Shown here one piece after another: positions 47,187-55,798 of a stretch of DNA of 64,000 bases. The stretch spans positions 84,039 to 148,038 of the forward strand of contig NZ_WWCP01000011.1 in NCBI RefSeq assembly GCF_009857505.1, written 5' to 3'. Under the pieces are notes generated by a model. That model did not search any database and was not told the origin of the DNA. It was given only the letters and a program-made list of their open reading frames with translations. The position numbers were made by a program, and so were the translations under genes. The DNA is from Duganella lactea. Its GTDB lineage: Bacteria; Pseudomonadota; Gammaproteobacteria; Burkholderiales; Burkholderiaceae_D. How positions within the stretch are numbered: position 1 is the first letter of the stretch; the number at the start of each line of letters is the position of its first letter.

Positions 47187-48878
47187 TTATGCAGCCTTTT
47201 TCTTCTCGCCGGTGGGTTCGTCGCGCAGCACGCGCCGCAGAATCTTCCCGACATTGGTTTTGGGTAGTTCCTCGCGGAACTCAATGTATTTCGGCTTTTT
47301 ATAGCCGGTCAATTGTTCCTTGCAGTAGGCCATCAGGGCCTCCTGCGTCAGCGCCGGGTCCTTGCGGACCACGAACACTTTGACGGCCTCGCCCGAATGC
47401 TCGTCCGGCACGCCGATCACCGCGCACTCCAGCACGCCCGGATGGGCGGCAATCACGCCCTCCAGTTCGTTCGGATAGACGTTGAAGCCGGACACCAGGA
47501 TCATGTCCTTTTTGCGGTCGACGATCTTGACGAAGCCACCCGGGTCCATCACGCCGATGTCGCCCGATTTGAAGAAACCATCGGCGGTCATCACCTTGGC
47601 CGTTTCGTCCGGGCGGTTCCAGTAGCCGCTCATCACCTGCGGCCCGCGGATGGCGATCTCGCCCGGCAGGCCCAGCGCCACCTCGTTACCGTCATCGTCC
47701 AGGATGGCGATGTCGGTTCCCGGCACCGGCAGGCCGATGGTGCCGGTGAAGGCGGTGTTGTCGGCGCGGTTACAGGTGGCCACCGGCGAGGTCTCCGACA
47801 AGCCGTAGCCCTCGATGATGGAGACCCCGGTCACCTTCAACCAGCGGTCATTGACCGCCTGCTGCACCGCCATGCCGCCGCCATTGCAGATCTTCAGCGC
47901 CGAGAAGTCCAGCTTGCCGAACTCCGGATGGTTCAGCAGCGCGTTGTACAGCGTGTTCACCGCCGGAATCATATTGAAGCGGTACTTCGCCAGCTCCTTG
48001 ACGAAGCCGCCGATGTCGCGCGGATTCGGCACCAGGATGTTCAGCGCGCCCATGCGCATGCCCCACATCGCGCACGCGGTCAGCGCGAAGATATGGTACA
48101 GCGGCAGCGCGCAGACGATCTGCATCTGCTCGTGCGAACCGTGCAGCGCCGGCATCGACCATGCCTCCGTCTGCAGCACATTGGCGACGATGTTCTGGTG
48201 CGTCAGCGTCGCCCCCTTCGCCACGCCGGTGGTGCCGCCGGTGTACTGCAGGAAGGCCGGATCGGTGTACGTCCGCTCGACCGGCGTCAGCTTCATGGCG
48301 CCGCCCTGCGACAGCGCGTCCTTGAACCGCACCGCGTTCGGCAGCGAAAACGCCGGCACCAGCTTCTTCACGCTGCGCACCACGAAATTCACCAGCATGC
48401 CCTTCAGGCCGCCGAGCATCTCGCCCATGCTGCCAACCACGATGTGCTTGATCTGGGTCCGGACCAGCACCTGCTCCAGCGTGGTGGCGAAGTTCTCCAG
48501 AATGAGGATGGCCTCGGCGCCCGAGTCGTTCAGCTGATGCTCCAGCTCGCGCGGCGTGTACAAGGGGTTGACGTTGACCACCGTGTAGCCGGCGCGCAGG
48601 ATCGCCGCGATCGCGATCGGATACTGCAGCACGTTGGGCATCATGATGGCCACCCGCGTGCCCGGCTTCATGCCACGGCTTTGCAGCCAGGCGCCCAGCT
48701 GCTTCGAGTACGCGTCAAGTTCGGCATAGGTAAGGAATTTGTCCATGCAAACATACGCGTTGCGGCTGGCGTACTTGTGGAAAGACTCTTCCAACAACTG
48801 CACCAGCGATCGGTACTGACTCGTGTCCACCGACGTCTGCATGCCAGGGGGATACGACTGCAACCAGATTTTCTCCAT
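47187..48878 (-). CDS. fadD: Long-chain-fatty-acid-CoA ligase (first of a tandem pair)
   Basis: A 563-residue paralogue of the following gene, with YTGGTTGVAKGATLTHQN, GYGLSETSP and SGDIGVMDPGGFVKIVDRKKDMILVSGFNVYP intact and a lysine-rich end (EKKKAA). The copies differ mainly in the variable lid (QTEAWSMPALHGSHEQ insert here versus a shorter loop in the paralogue), which may mean different chain-length preference. A 7-bp-arm palindrome lies about 125 bases upstream. Confidence 0.92.
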   Translation of the reverse strand: MEKIWLQSYPPGMQTSVDTSQYRSLVQLLEESFHKYASRNAYVCMDKFLTYAELDAYSKQLGAWLQSRGMKPGTRVAIMMPNVLQYPIAIAAILRAGYTVVNVNPLYTPRELEHQLNDSGAEAILILENFATTLEQVLVRTQIKHIVVGSMGEMLGGLKGMLVNFVVRSVKKLVPAFSLPNAVRFKDALSQGGAMKLTPVERTYTDPAFLQYTGGTTGVAKGATLTHQNIVANVLQTEAWSMPALHGSHEQMQIVCALPLYHIFALTACAMWGMRMGALNILVPNPRDIGGFVKELAKYRFNMIPAVNTLYNALLNHPEFGKLDFSALKICNGGGMAVQQAVNDRWLKVTGVSIIEGYGLSETSPVATCNRADNTAFTGTIGLPVPGTDIAILDDDGNEVALGLPGEIAIRGPQVMSGYWNRPDETAKVMTADGFFKSGDIGVMDPGGFVKIVDRKKDMILVSGFNVYPNELEGVIAAHPGVLECAVIGVPDEHSGEAVKVFVVRKDPALTQEALMAYCKEQLTGYKKPKYIEFREELPKTNVGKILRRVLRDEPTGEKKKAA

Positions 48879-49001
48879 CCTGTGCCTCTTGTCTCGAATA
48901 ATTATCGTTGTAAGGCCGGCGCGCGGAGCCGGTCAGGGAAGCTTGCTGATGATGCGATGCTATCGGGCGGCGAGCCCGTCCGCAAGCGCATTTAACCATA
49001 A

Positions 49002-49019
49002 TTAGAACGGAGGTTCTAA
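49002..49019. promoter_or_regulatory. Palindrome TTAGAAC-N4-GTTCTAA upstream of the fadD pair
   Basis: Perfect 7-bp arms with a 4-base spacer, the size and shape of a TetR-type operator. It lies between the aminopeptidase stop and the fadD start, about 125 bases before the fadD coding region. No regulator gene is adjacent; a fatty-acid-responsive repressor is only a guess. Confidence 0.4.
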
Positions 49020-49044
49020 CGGCTTTTCATGCGGCAACGCAACA

Positions 49045-50172
49045 TCACGGCGCGCCTCCAGCCGTTGGTTGCGCTCCCTTGCCGTCGTCCGCGTTGAGCA
49101 TCGGCGGGCGGCCCAAGAGGTCGAACTGCTGTCGGCGTTGAGCGGTATCCAACGTGGCTATCTTTTGCACCGCAGCATAAAAACGCACGAACGTTCGCTC
49201 TTGCTTTAACAATACGCGGAAGGCCGGCAGATAATCATGGTAGGTGGCCACCGCCGACAGCTGGGCATTGGTCAGCGGTTCGGCGAACCAGCGGTCGTAA
49301 CCGGCGTAGCCGCCCCAGCTTTCCTTGAGCCTGGCATAGTCGGACTTCAGGTGGTGGAAGATGCGCGCCTTCTCGGCGCGCTTGTGGCGGGTGCTGGTCT
49401 TGCCGGCGTACAGGTCGGCCAGCATCTTGCGGTGCTTGACCAGCAGCGCCAGGAAGTCCTGGCGGCGCGCGTTGTAGCGCGCATAGGCCTCGCGCATCGG
49501 ATCGGTGCCATACAGTTCCAGCCAGCGCGCCACACCGGCTTCCTCCACCGCCGTGGCAAAGCCTTCGTTGAACTGCGAATCGCCCGGCACATACACCACC
49601 TGGTGCGCCAGTTCGTGGAACACCATGCGCGCCAGTTCGGCGTCGGAATAATTGATGAAGGTCGACAGCAGCGGATCGCTGAACCAGCCCAGCGTGGAAT
49701 ACGCCGGCACGCCGCCCACCTGCACGTCGTTGCCTTCCTTGCGCAGTTCCTCGGCGTAGGCCATGGCGTCTTCCTTGCTGTAGTAGCCACGGTAGCTGAC
49801 GCAGCCCGCGATCGGGAAGCACCACTGGATGGGCCGCAGCGACAGTTCCGGCGTCGCCACCACGTTCCACAGCACGAAGGGCCGCGACAGCGCGGCGTAG
49901 TTCTTGTAGCTGGCGTTATCGGGCAGCCCCAGTTCCTTGACCGCGAACTTGCGGATCAAGCGGGCTTTTTCGAGGCGCGCGCGCAGCTGGGGATCGGTGG
50001 CGGGATCGCCCAGCCAGTCATCGATCGGACGGGCGTCCGACCACAGTGAATACTGGCCCTGCGCGGCCTGCATGTAGTACTTGAATTGCGCGCAACCGGC
50101 CAGCATCGCCGCCACGCACGCCGGCGCCAGCCAGTATCTGGCGCGGAGCATTTGGCGTGCAATATTGCGCAT
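49045..50172 (-). CDS. Lipoprotein zinc aminopeptidase (PF10023-type)
   Basis: A 375-residue protein with a lipoprotein signal ending in LAGC (C27), so it is membrane-anchored in the periplasm. MVFHELAHQVVYVPGDSQFNEGFATAVEE contains the HExxH zinc motif (H186, E187, H190) and a third ligand glutamate near E203. This matches the predicted aminopeptidase family common in Proteobacteria; substrates are unknown. AAGGTG precedes the ATG. It follows the molybdopterin oxidoreductase gene by 9 bases. Confidence 0.88.
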   Translation of the reverse strand: MRNIARQMLRARYWLAPACVAAMLAGCAQFKYYMQAAQGQYSLWSDARPIDDWLGDPATDPQLRARLEKARLIRKFAVKELGLPDNASYKNYAALSRPFVLWNVVATPELSLRPIQWCFPIAGCVSYRGYYSKEDAMAYAEELRKEGNDVQVGGVPAYSTLGWFSDPLLSTFINYSDAELARMVFHELAHQVVYVPGDSQFNEGFATAVEEAGVARWLELYGTDPMREAYARYNARRQDFLALLVKHRKMLADLYAGKTSTRHKRAEKARIFHHLKSDYARLKESWGGYAGYDRWFAEPLTNAQLSAVATYHDYLPAFRVLLKQERTFVRFYAAVQKIATLDTAQRRQQFDLLGRPPMLNADDGKGAQPTAGGAP

Positions 50173-50181
50173 ACATCACCT

Positions 50182-52260
50182 TCAAGCGGAGACCTTCTCG
50201 ACTTGAACCAGTGTATCGTAAAACGTCGGCGCGCGGCCCATATCTGTCAACTGTTGGCTGGTAACCTCATTGGCGTTTTTACCATCCGTGGCGAGCTTTT
50301 TCCACCATACTGACAAGCCGACAACCAGACCGGCGCGCGCCTTGTCCGTCACGCGCGCCTTGGCCACAAAGGCGCCGCGGTCGTTGAAGATGCGGACCAT
50401 GTCGCCGGCGGCGATGCCACGCGCCGCGCTGTCGTCCGGATGGATGTCCAGATGCGGCTCGCCCTCCGCCGCTCGCAGGCTCTTGACGTTGACGAAGGTG
50501 GAGTTGAGGAAGTTGCGCGCCGGCGGAGAAATCATCGCCAGCGGATAGCGCGCCGCCAGCGCCGGATTGCTGGCCACCGATTCATACGGCGGCACATACG
50601 CCGGCAAAGGATCGAGACCATCCTTTTCCATCTGCGCGGAATAGAACTCGCACTTGCCGGACGGCGTGAAGAAACCACCTTGCGCGAACGGCGCTGCCGG
50701 CATGTTCAATTTCTGCCAGCCCTTGCGCTTCAAGGCGTCCCAGTCCAAACCGACGGCGCGCACGTCCCGCGTGTTGAAGGCCTGCGCCGCCAGCTGGTCG
50801 TCCGACTCCTTGAAGCAGTCGTCGTCGAAGCCCATCTTCGCCGCCAGCAGGCGGAAGATTTCGGTGTTCGGCTTAGCCTCGCCCATCGGCGCGATGGCGG
50901 GGTTATTCGCCATCATGTACAGATGGCCGTAGGAGGTATGCGCGTCGATGTGCTCCAGCTGCGTGGTGGCCGGCAGCACGATGTCGGCGTAATCGGCGGT
51001 GTCGGTCTGGAACTGCTCCAGCACCACCGTGAACAGGTCTTCGCGCAGGAAGCCGCGCATCACCTTGTCCGACTCCGGCGCGATCGCCAGCGGGTTCGAG
51101 TTGTAGACGATGAGCGCCTGCACCGCCGGCCCGAAGTCCGGCGATGCTGGCCGCAGCAGGTCGTCGCCGATGGTGGTCATGTTGATGGTGCGCGGGATTT
51201 TCTTCAGCAGGTCGGTGCGCTGCAGCCACGGCTTGTTGGTCGGGAAGGAGCCGCTGGACGACAGCTGCATGCCGCCGGCCGCGTGGCGCCACGCGCCCAC
51301 CAGCGCCGGCAGACAGGCGATATTGCGCACCGCCATGCCGCCGCCGCGCACCCGCTGCACGCCGTAGTTGGCGCGAATCGCCACCGGTTCGCCGGCCTTC
51401 GCCATGCCGCCGTAAAGGCGCGCCAGGTCGATCACTTCCTGCGCGGTGATGCCGCAGGTGGCGGCGGTGCGTTCCGGCGTCCACTCCTGGGCGCGCTGCC
51501 GCAATTGCGCGAAGCCCAGCGTGTAGTTGGCGATGTAGTCGTGGTCCAGCAAGTCCTCGTTGATCAGCACATGCATCAGGCCCAATGCCAGCGCCGAATC
51601 GGTGCCCGGCAGCGGCGCGATGTGCTGGTGGCACTTCTCCGCCGTCAGCGAACGGTATGGATCGATGGCGATCAGCTTCGCGCCATTGCGCTTGGCTTCC
51701 TGCGCGCGCGTCCAGAAGTGCAGATTGGAGGCGATCGGATTGCCGCCCCAGATGATCAGCAGCTTGGCGTTCTGGAACTGCTCCATGTCGGTGCCGACCG
51801 AGGCGCCCACCGTGTACTTGTAGCCGGTGAAGCCGGCCGTGGCACAGATGGTGCGGTCCAGCAGCGAGGCGCCGAGTTTGTTGAAGAAACGCGACGACAT
51901 CGACTCGCCCTGAATCAGGCCCATGGTGCCGCAGTAGCTGTACGGCAGGATCGCCTCCGGCGCCCGCGCGGCGATGGCGGTCAGCTTGCCGGCGATGGTG
52001 TCCAGCGCCTCCTCCCAACTAATGCGCTCAAACTTGCCCTCGCCCTTCCTGCCGACGCGCTTGAGCGGATACAGCAAGCGGTCTTCATGGTAGGTGCGTT
52101 CGGTGTAGCGCGCGACCTTGGTGCACAGCACGCCGGCCGTGGTCGGGTGGTCGGGATCGCCCTTGACCGCAGTGGCGACGCCGTCTTCCACCGTCACCAG
52201 CAAGGCGCAGGTGTCGGGGCAGTCGAGCGGACAGGCTGCGCGGACTTGTGTGGTTGTCAT
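50182..52260 (-). CDS. Molybdopterin-dependent oxidoreductase (DMSO reductase superfamily)
   Basis: A 692-residue cytoplasmic enzyme with no Tat signal. The N-terminus has C10-x3-C14-x3-C18 and C46, a 4Fe-4S site. RISWEEALDTIAGKL and TRAQEAKRNGAKLIAIDPYRS are the molybdopterin-binding blocks, and the C-terminal SPPARNFLNSTFVNVKSLRA-like region is the dinucleotide-binding cap. The start at 52260 was chosen because the longer frame to 52338 precedes the conserved Cys region with no likeness. The substrate is unknown; no electron-transfer subunit is adjacent. Confidence 0.87.
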   Translation of the reverse strand: MTTTQVRAACPLDCPDTCALLVTVEDGVATAVKGDPDHPTTAGVLCTKVARYTERTYHEDRLLYPLKRVGRKGEGKFERISWEEALDTIAGKLTAIAARAPEAILPYSYCGTMGLIQGESMSSRFFNKLGASLLDRTICATAGFTGYKYTVGASVGTDMEQFQNAKLLIIWGGNPIASNLHFWTRAQEAKRNGAKLIAIDPYRSLTAEKCHQHIAPLPGTDSALALGLMHVLINEDLLDHDYIANYTLGFAQLRQRAQEWTPERTAATCGITAQEVIDLARLYGGMAKAGEPVAIRANYGVQRVRGGGMAVRNIACLPALVGAWRHAAGGMQLSSSGSFPTNKPWLQRTDLLKKIPRTINMTTIGDDLLRPASPDFGPAVQALIVYNSNPLAIAPESDKVMRGFLREDLFTVVLEQFQTDTADYADIVLPATTQLEHIDAHTSYGHLYMMANNPAIAPMGEAKPNTEIFRLLAAKMGFDDDCFKESDDQLAAQAFNTRDVRAVGLDWDALKRKGWQKLNMPAAPFAQGGFFTPSGKCEFYSAQMEKDGLDPLPAYVPPYESVASNPALAARYPLAMISPPARNFLNSTFVNVKSLRAAEGEPHLDIHPDDSAARGIAAGDMVRIFNDRGAFVAKARVTDKARAGLVVGLSVWWKKLATDGKNANEVTSQQLTDMGRAPTFYDTLVQVEKVSA

Positions 52261-52399
52261 GTCGGAAATCCAAAGTAGCGAATGCGGAATGCCGTATCGT
52301 AAACCATTGCGCCCGCTCTGGCTTAACTCAGCGGACAAGGGCTACAATGGCTGTTCTCGATGCTTAAAAAGCAAGCGAACAGAATATTGGAGAAGCAGC

Positions 52400-53593
52400 A
52401 TGAAACTGGTAGATCCCATCATTGCATTTCAATCCGAGATTCAAGCGATACGGCGCGACCTGCACGCCCACCCGGAACTCTGCTACGAAGAAAAACGCAC
52501 CGCCGACGTGGTGGCCGCCAAGCTGACCGAATGGGGCATCCCGGTGCTGCGCGGCCTGGGCGTGACCGGCGTGGTCGGCATCATCCGCAACGGCACCTCG
52601 TCACGCGCCATCGGCCTGCGCGCCGACATGGACGCGCTGCCCATGCAGGAAGTGAACACCTTCGCGCACGCCTCGCGCCATCCCGGCAAGATGCACGCCT
52701 GCGGCCACGACGGCCACACCGCCATGCTGCTCGGCGCGGCCAGGCACCTGGCCAGCCAGCGCAACTTCGACGGCACCGTCTACCTGATCTTCCAGCCGGC
52801 CGAGGAAGGCGGCGGCGGCGCCCGCCGCATGATCGAGGACGGCCTGTTCGAGCAATGCCCGATGGACGCCGTCTACGGCATGCACAACTGGCCCGGCATC
52901 CCGTCCGGCCACATGAGCGTGACGCCCGGCCCGCAAATGGCCTCCAGTAACGAGTTCTACCTGACGGTGAAGGGCAAGGGCGGTCATGCCGCGCAGCCGC
53001 ACAAGTGCATCGATCCGGTGATCATCGGCATGCAGATCGCGCAAGCCTGGCAGACCATCGTCAGCCGCCGCACCAATCCGATCGACACCGCCGTGCTGTC
53101 GCTGACGCAGTTCCATGCCGGCACCGCCACCAACGTCATCCCGGACGAGGCCAAGCTGGCCGGCACGGTGCGCACGCTGTCGGGCAAGGTGCTCGACGCG
53201 ATCGAGCGGCAGATGGAGGAAGTGGCCGTCAACACCGCCGCCGCCTTCGGCGCGCAGGCGGAATTCAAGTTCCGCCGCAACTACCCGCCGCTGGTCAACC
53301 ACCCCGAGGCGACTCGCTTCGCGGTCGAGGTCATGAAGAGCGTGGTCGGCGCCGACAAGGTGGACGACCAGACCGAGCCGTCGATGGCGGCGGAGGACTT
53401 CGCCTACTTCCTGCAGGCCAAGCCCGGCTGCTACATCTTCATCGGCAACGGCGAGGGCGACCACCGCGATGGCGGCCACGGCCTCGGTCCCTGCGTGCTG
53501 CACAACGGTAGCTACGACTTCAACGACAACCTGCTGCCGGTCGGTGCCAGCTTCTGGGTCAAGCTGGTGGAAACCAGCCTGCCGTTAGCTTAA
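52400..53593 (+). CDS. M20D-family amidohydrolase (aminoacylase/hippurate hydrolase type)
   Basis: A 397-residue cytoplasmic metallohydrolase. IGLRADMDALPMQE, HACGHDGHTAMLLGAARHLA (metal ligands Cys, His), QPAEEGGGGARRMIEDGLF with the catalytic glutamates, and GKGGHAAQPHKCIDP are the M20D signatures. It splits N-acylated amino acids. GGAG lies 8 bases before ATG 52400. Its 3' end overlaps the convergent dehydrogenase gene by 9 bases. Confidence 0.92.
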   Translation: MKLVDPIIAFQSEIQAIRRDLHAHPELCYEEKRTADVVAAKLTEWGIPVLRGLGVTGVVGIIRNGTSSRAIGLRADMDALPMQEVNTFAHASRHPGKMHACGHDGHTAMLLGAARHLASQRNFDGTVYLIFQPAEEGGGGARRMIEDGLFEQCPMDAVYGMHNWPGIPSGHMSVTPGPQMASSNEFYLTVKGKGGHAAQPHKCIDPVIIGMQIAQAWQTIVSRRTNPIDTAVLSLTQFHAGTATNVIPDEAKLAGTVRTLSGKVLDAIERQMEEVAVNTAAAFGAQAEFKFRRNYPPLVNHPEATRFAVEVMKSVVGADKVDDQTEPSMAAEDFAYFLQAKPGCYIFIGNGEGDHRDGGHGLGPCVLHNGSYDFNDNLLPVGASFWVKLVETSLPLA

Positions 53594-54475
53594 TTGATCG
53601 GGCGCGGCGCCGACGCGCTGGCCCGGGTTCAACTGCTCCAGGCCGATCAGCGCGGCCGCGTGATCGGCTTGCGGCATCGTCTGCGCCAGCGTTATGTAGC
53701 GCGCCGTCACCAGCGCCGTCAGCGGCAGCACAATGCCCGCCGCTTCCGCCGCCGCCAGGATATTGCGCTGATCCTTCAGCTGCGTGCTCACCTTGCCGCC
53801 GGCGACAAAATTGCGGTCCAGCATGCGCTGGCCGTGCACCTCCAGAATCTTCGACTCGGCAAAGCCGCCGCGAATGGCCGCGCGCATCGCCGCTGGATCG
53901 GCGCCGGCCGCCTGCGCCAGCAACAAGGCCTCCGCAACAATATTGATCGTGGCGCCGACAATCAGCTGATTGCACAGCTTGGCCACCTGGCCGCTGCCCG
54001 CCGGCCCCACCAACGTCGCGCGTCCCAGCGCCGCCAGCACCGGCTCGGCTTCGGCAAAGTCCGCCGCGCTGCAGCCCGCCATGATCGCCAGCGTGCCGGC
54101 CGCCGCGCCGCCCACACCACCGGACACCGGCGCGTCGATGAAACGCCGGCCCTGCGCGGTCAGCTGCGCATGGAAGGCCTGCGCCTCGGCCTGCTGCGTC
54201 GAACTCATGTCGATCCACAGCGCATCGGCTTGCAGCGCCGGCAAGGCCGCCGCCAACACCTGTTGCACTGTCGGGCCCGCCTCCAGCATGGAGATGACGA
54301 TCCTCGCGCCGCTGACGGCCTGCGCCAGATCCGCCACCGGCCGCGCGCCAGCTTCCGCCAGGGCCTGCGCCTTCGCATGCGTGCGATTCCAGACCGTCAC
54401 CGGATGGCCGTGCGCCAGTAAACGGCGCACCATCGGCTCCCCCATCAAGCCGATCCCTAAAAAACTGATATGCAT
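53585..54475 (-). CDS. 3-hydroxyisobutyrate dehydrogenase-like NAD(P)-dependent oxidoreductase
   Basis: A 296-residue beta-hydroxyacid dehydrogenase. The N-terminal nucleotide fold begins FLGIGLMGEPMVRRLLAHGH; FIDAPVSGGVGGAAAGTLAIM is the substrate motif, GPAGSGQVAKLCNQLIV carries the catalytic lysine, and NFVAGGKVSTQLKDQRNILAAA the C-terminal motif. AGGAG precedes ATG 54475. It may act on 2-hydroxy-3-oxopropionate or a related acid; the exact substrate is not known. Confidence 0.88.
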   Translation of the reverse strand: MHISFLGIGLMGEPMVRRLLAHGHPVTVWNRTHAKAQALAEAGARPVADLAQAVSGARIVISMLEAGPTVQQVLAAALPALQADALWIDMSSTQQAEAQAFHAQLTAQGRRFIDAPVSGGVGGAAAGTLAIMAGCSAADFAEAEPVLAALGRATLVGPAGSGQVAKLCNQLIVGATINIVAEALLLAQAAGADPAAMRAAIRGGFAESKILEVHGQRMLDRNFVAGGKVSTQLKDQRNILAAAEAAGIVLPLTALVTARYITLAQTMPQADHAAALIGLEQLNPGQRVGAAPDQLS

Positions 54476-54576
54476 GGACAATTGCGCTCCTGAAGATTTT
54501 CCGGAACCCCGGTACAATCCCTGATTAGCCGTATAACAATCTGAGATACAGCACTCCAAAACATTTTAAGGATACT

Positions 54577-55122
54577 ATGTTCAAGCAAAAAATGATGGCG
54601 CTGGCCGCTGCCCTGGTCGTTGCGCAAGGCGCATACGCCGATGACAAACTGGTCGACTCCGTGTCAGTCGATGTCGGTGCCGGCGAGCACGTGCAGATGG
54701 TGCGCTTCAACGCCGCCAAAGACTGGGACAACAAATGGTTCCAGTCCAACGGCACCCATCTGGGCGGCTACTGGGAACTGAGCACCGGCGTCTGGCGTGA
54801 AAACCGCTACCAGAACCAGATCGGCGCCGAGCAGAAACTGTGGGACATCGGTTTCACGCCGGTCTTCCGCTTCCAGAACGACAATAAAAAAGGCATGTAC
54901 TACGAAGGCGGCATCGGCGTGCACATGTTTTCCAAGCTGTACAACAACAGCGACAACCGCCTGTCGACCCACTTCCAGTTTGGCGACCACATCGCTACCG
55001 GCTACGTATTCGACAACAACTGGGAAGTGGCGCTGAAGCTGCAGCACTTCTCGAACGGCGGCTACAAAAAGCCGAACTCGGGCGTGAACTTCCTCGAGCT
55101 GAAAGCGGCGTACCACTTCTAA
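54577..55122 (+). CDS. pagL: PagL-like lipid A deacylase (acyloxyacyl hydrolase family)
   Basis: A 181-residue outer-membrane protein with a signal peptide (MMALAAALVVAQGAYA before DDKLV) and an eight-strand-barrel look, ending in phenylalanine. LQHFSNGGYKKPNSGVNFLEL is the PagL active-site segment with H157 and S159. At the place where Pseudomonas PagL has its catalytic glutamate (two residues after the conserved Gly) this protein has N171, and the nearest glutamate is E174. Activity is therefore uncertain. AAGGA lies 6-8 bases before the ATG. Confidence 0.8.
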   Translation: MFKQKMMALAAALVVAQGAYADDKLVDSVSVDVGAGEHVQMVRFNAAKDWDNKWFQSNGTHLGGYWELSTGVWRENRYQNQIGAEQKLWDIGFTPVFRFQNDNKKGMYYEGGIGVHMFSKLYNNSDNRLSTHFQFGDHIATGYVFDNNWEVALKLQHFSNGGYKKPNSGVNFLELKAAYHF

Positions 55123-55228
55123 GCGCCATGATGTAGCTGGCTCCCCTCCCGTAAGCGGTTTCTGTTTTATATCATGTGCTGCCGCCCACAGCATATGGGA
55201 GGCTCAATCGTATATCAGAGAGGGGAGT

Positions 55229-55798
55229 ATGACTCGAATTCCAGTATCACTTAACTGGTTGGTTCGTCGTAGAGCGCGCGTCAAAGGACTTCTTGATGCA
55301 AGCGAACATGAGTTACTACGTTTAACCAAAGTACAAAGTCGGCTAGAAGGATTGAGATTAGATTTGAATGCGCTGGATCGCATTCTTCTCATACATGACA
55401 TCCCTATTGAAGGACACACGATTCCCTCGGTTCGGCCACTATCAGATTTGAGGATCGGATTGAAGCAGTGGTTTTCCCATGGAGAGGTCGGGCGTTCACT
55501 TCTGAAAAAGCTAGCGGACTGCGGACATAGAGGTATGACTACAAAACAATTGGCCCAGGAGCTCCTACTGATCGTCCATGTAAGATACCCGAATCAAATT
55601 TTGGGCACTGCGGAGGCAGAGCGAGTTCGAAGGTTGACACACAAGCGCCTAAAGGGGTTGTGTACACGTGGAAAGGTGGAGCGTGTTATTCCAATTGAAC
55701 AAATTAAGGTCAGTGGCGGTGGCGAGCAGATTTGGCGTCTAGCTGGTAGCTACGACACCCACTACACCGAATTTTCCATCGATCGGCTTACTGAGTGA
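55229..55798 (+). CDS. Hypothetical protein with possible C-terminal winged helix, 189 residues
   Basis: First gene of the AT-richer island. A purine-rich GAGAGGGGAGT site precedes the ATG. N-terminal 60 residues look coiled (LLDASEHELLRLTKVQSRLEGLRLDLNALDRILLIHDI). Residues 95-180 (LADCGHRGMTTKQLAQELLL, RVRRLTHKRLKGLCTRGKVERV) resemble a winged helix by pattern only. Its last 60 bases overlap the convergent IS1595 transposase gene, so it may be an IS passenger gene or an island gene next to an insertion. I recognise no family. Confidence 0.6.
   Translation: MTRIPVSLNWLVRRRARVKGLLDASEHELLRLTKVQSRLEGLRLDLNALDRILLIHDIPIEGHTIPSVRPLSDLRIGLKQWFSHGEVGRSLLKKLADCGHRGMTTKQLAQELLLIVHVRYPNQILGTAEAERVRRLTHKRLKGLCTRGKVERVIPIEQIKVSGGGEQIWRLAGSYDTHYTEFSIDRLTE

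Noticed and set aside
45541..48995. Long plus-strand frames (587 and 560 codons) opposite the fadD pair
   Set aside because: Both mirror the fadD coding sequence and have shadow composition.
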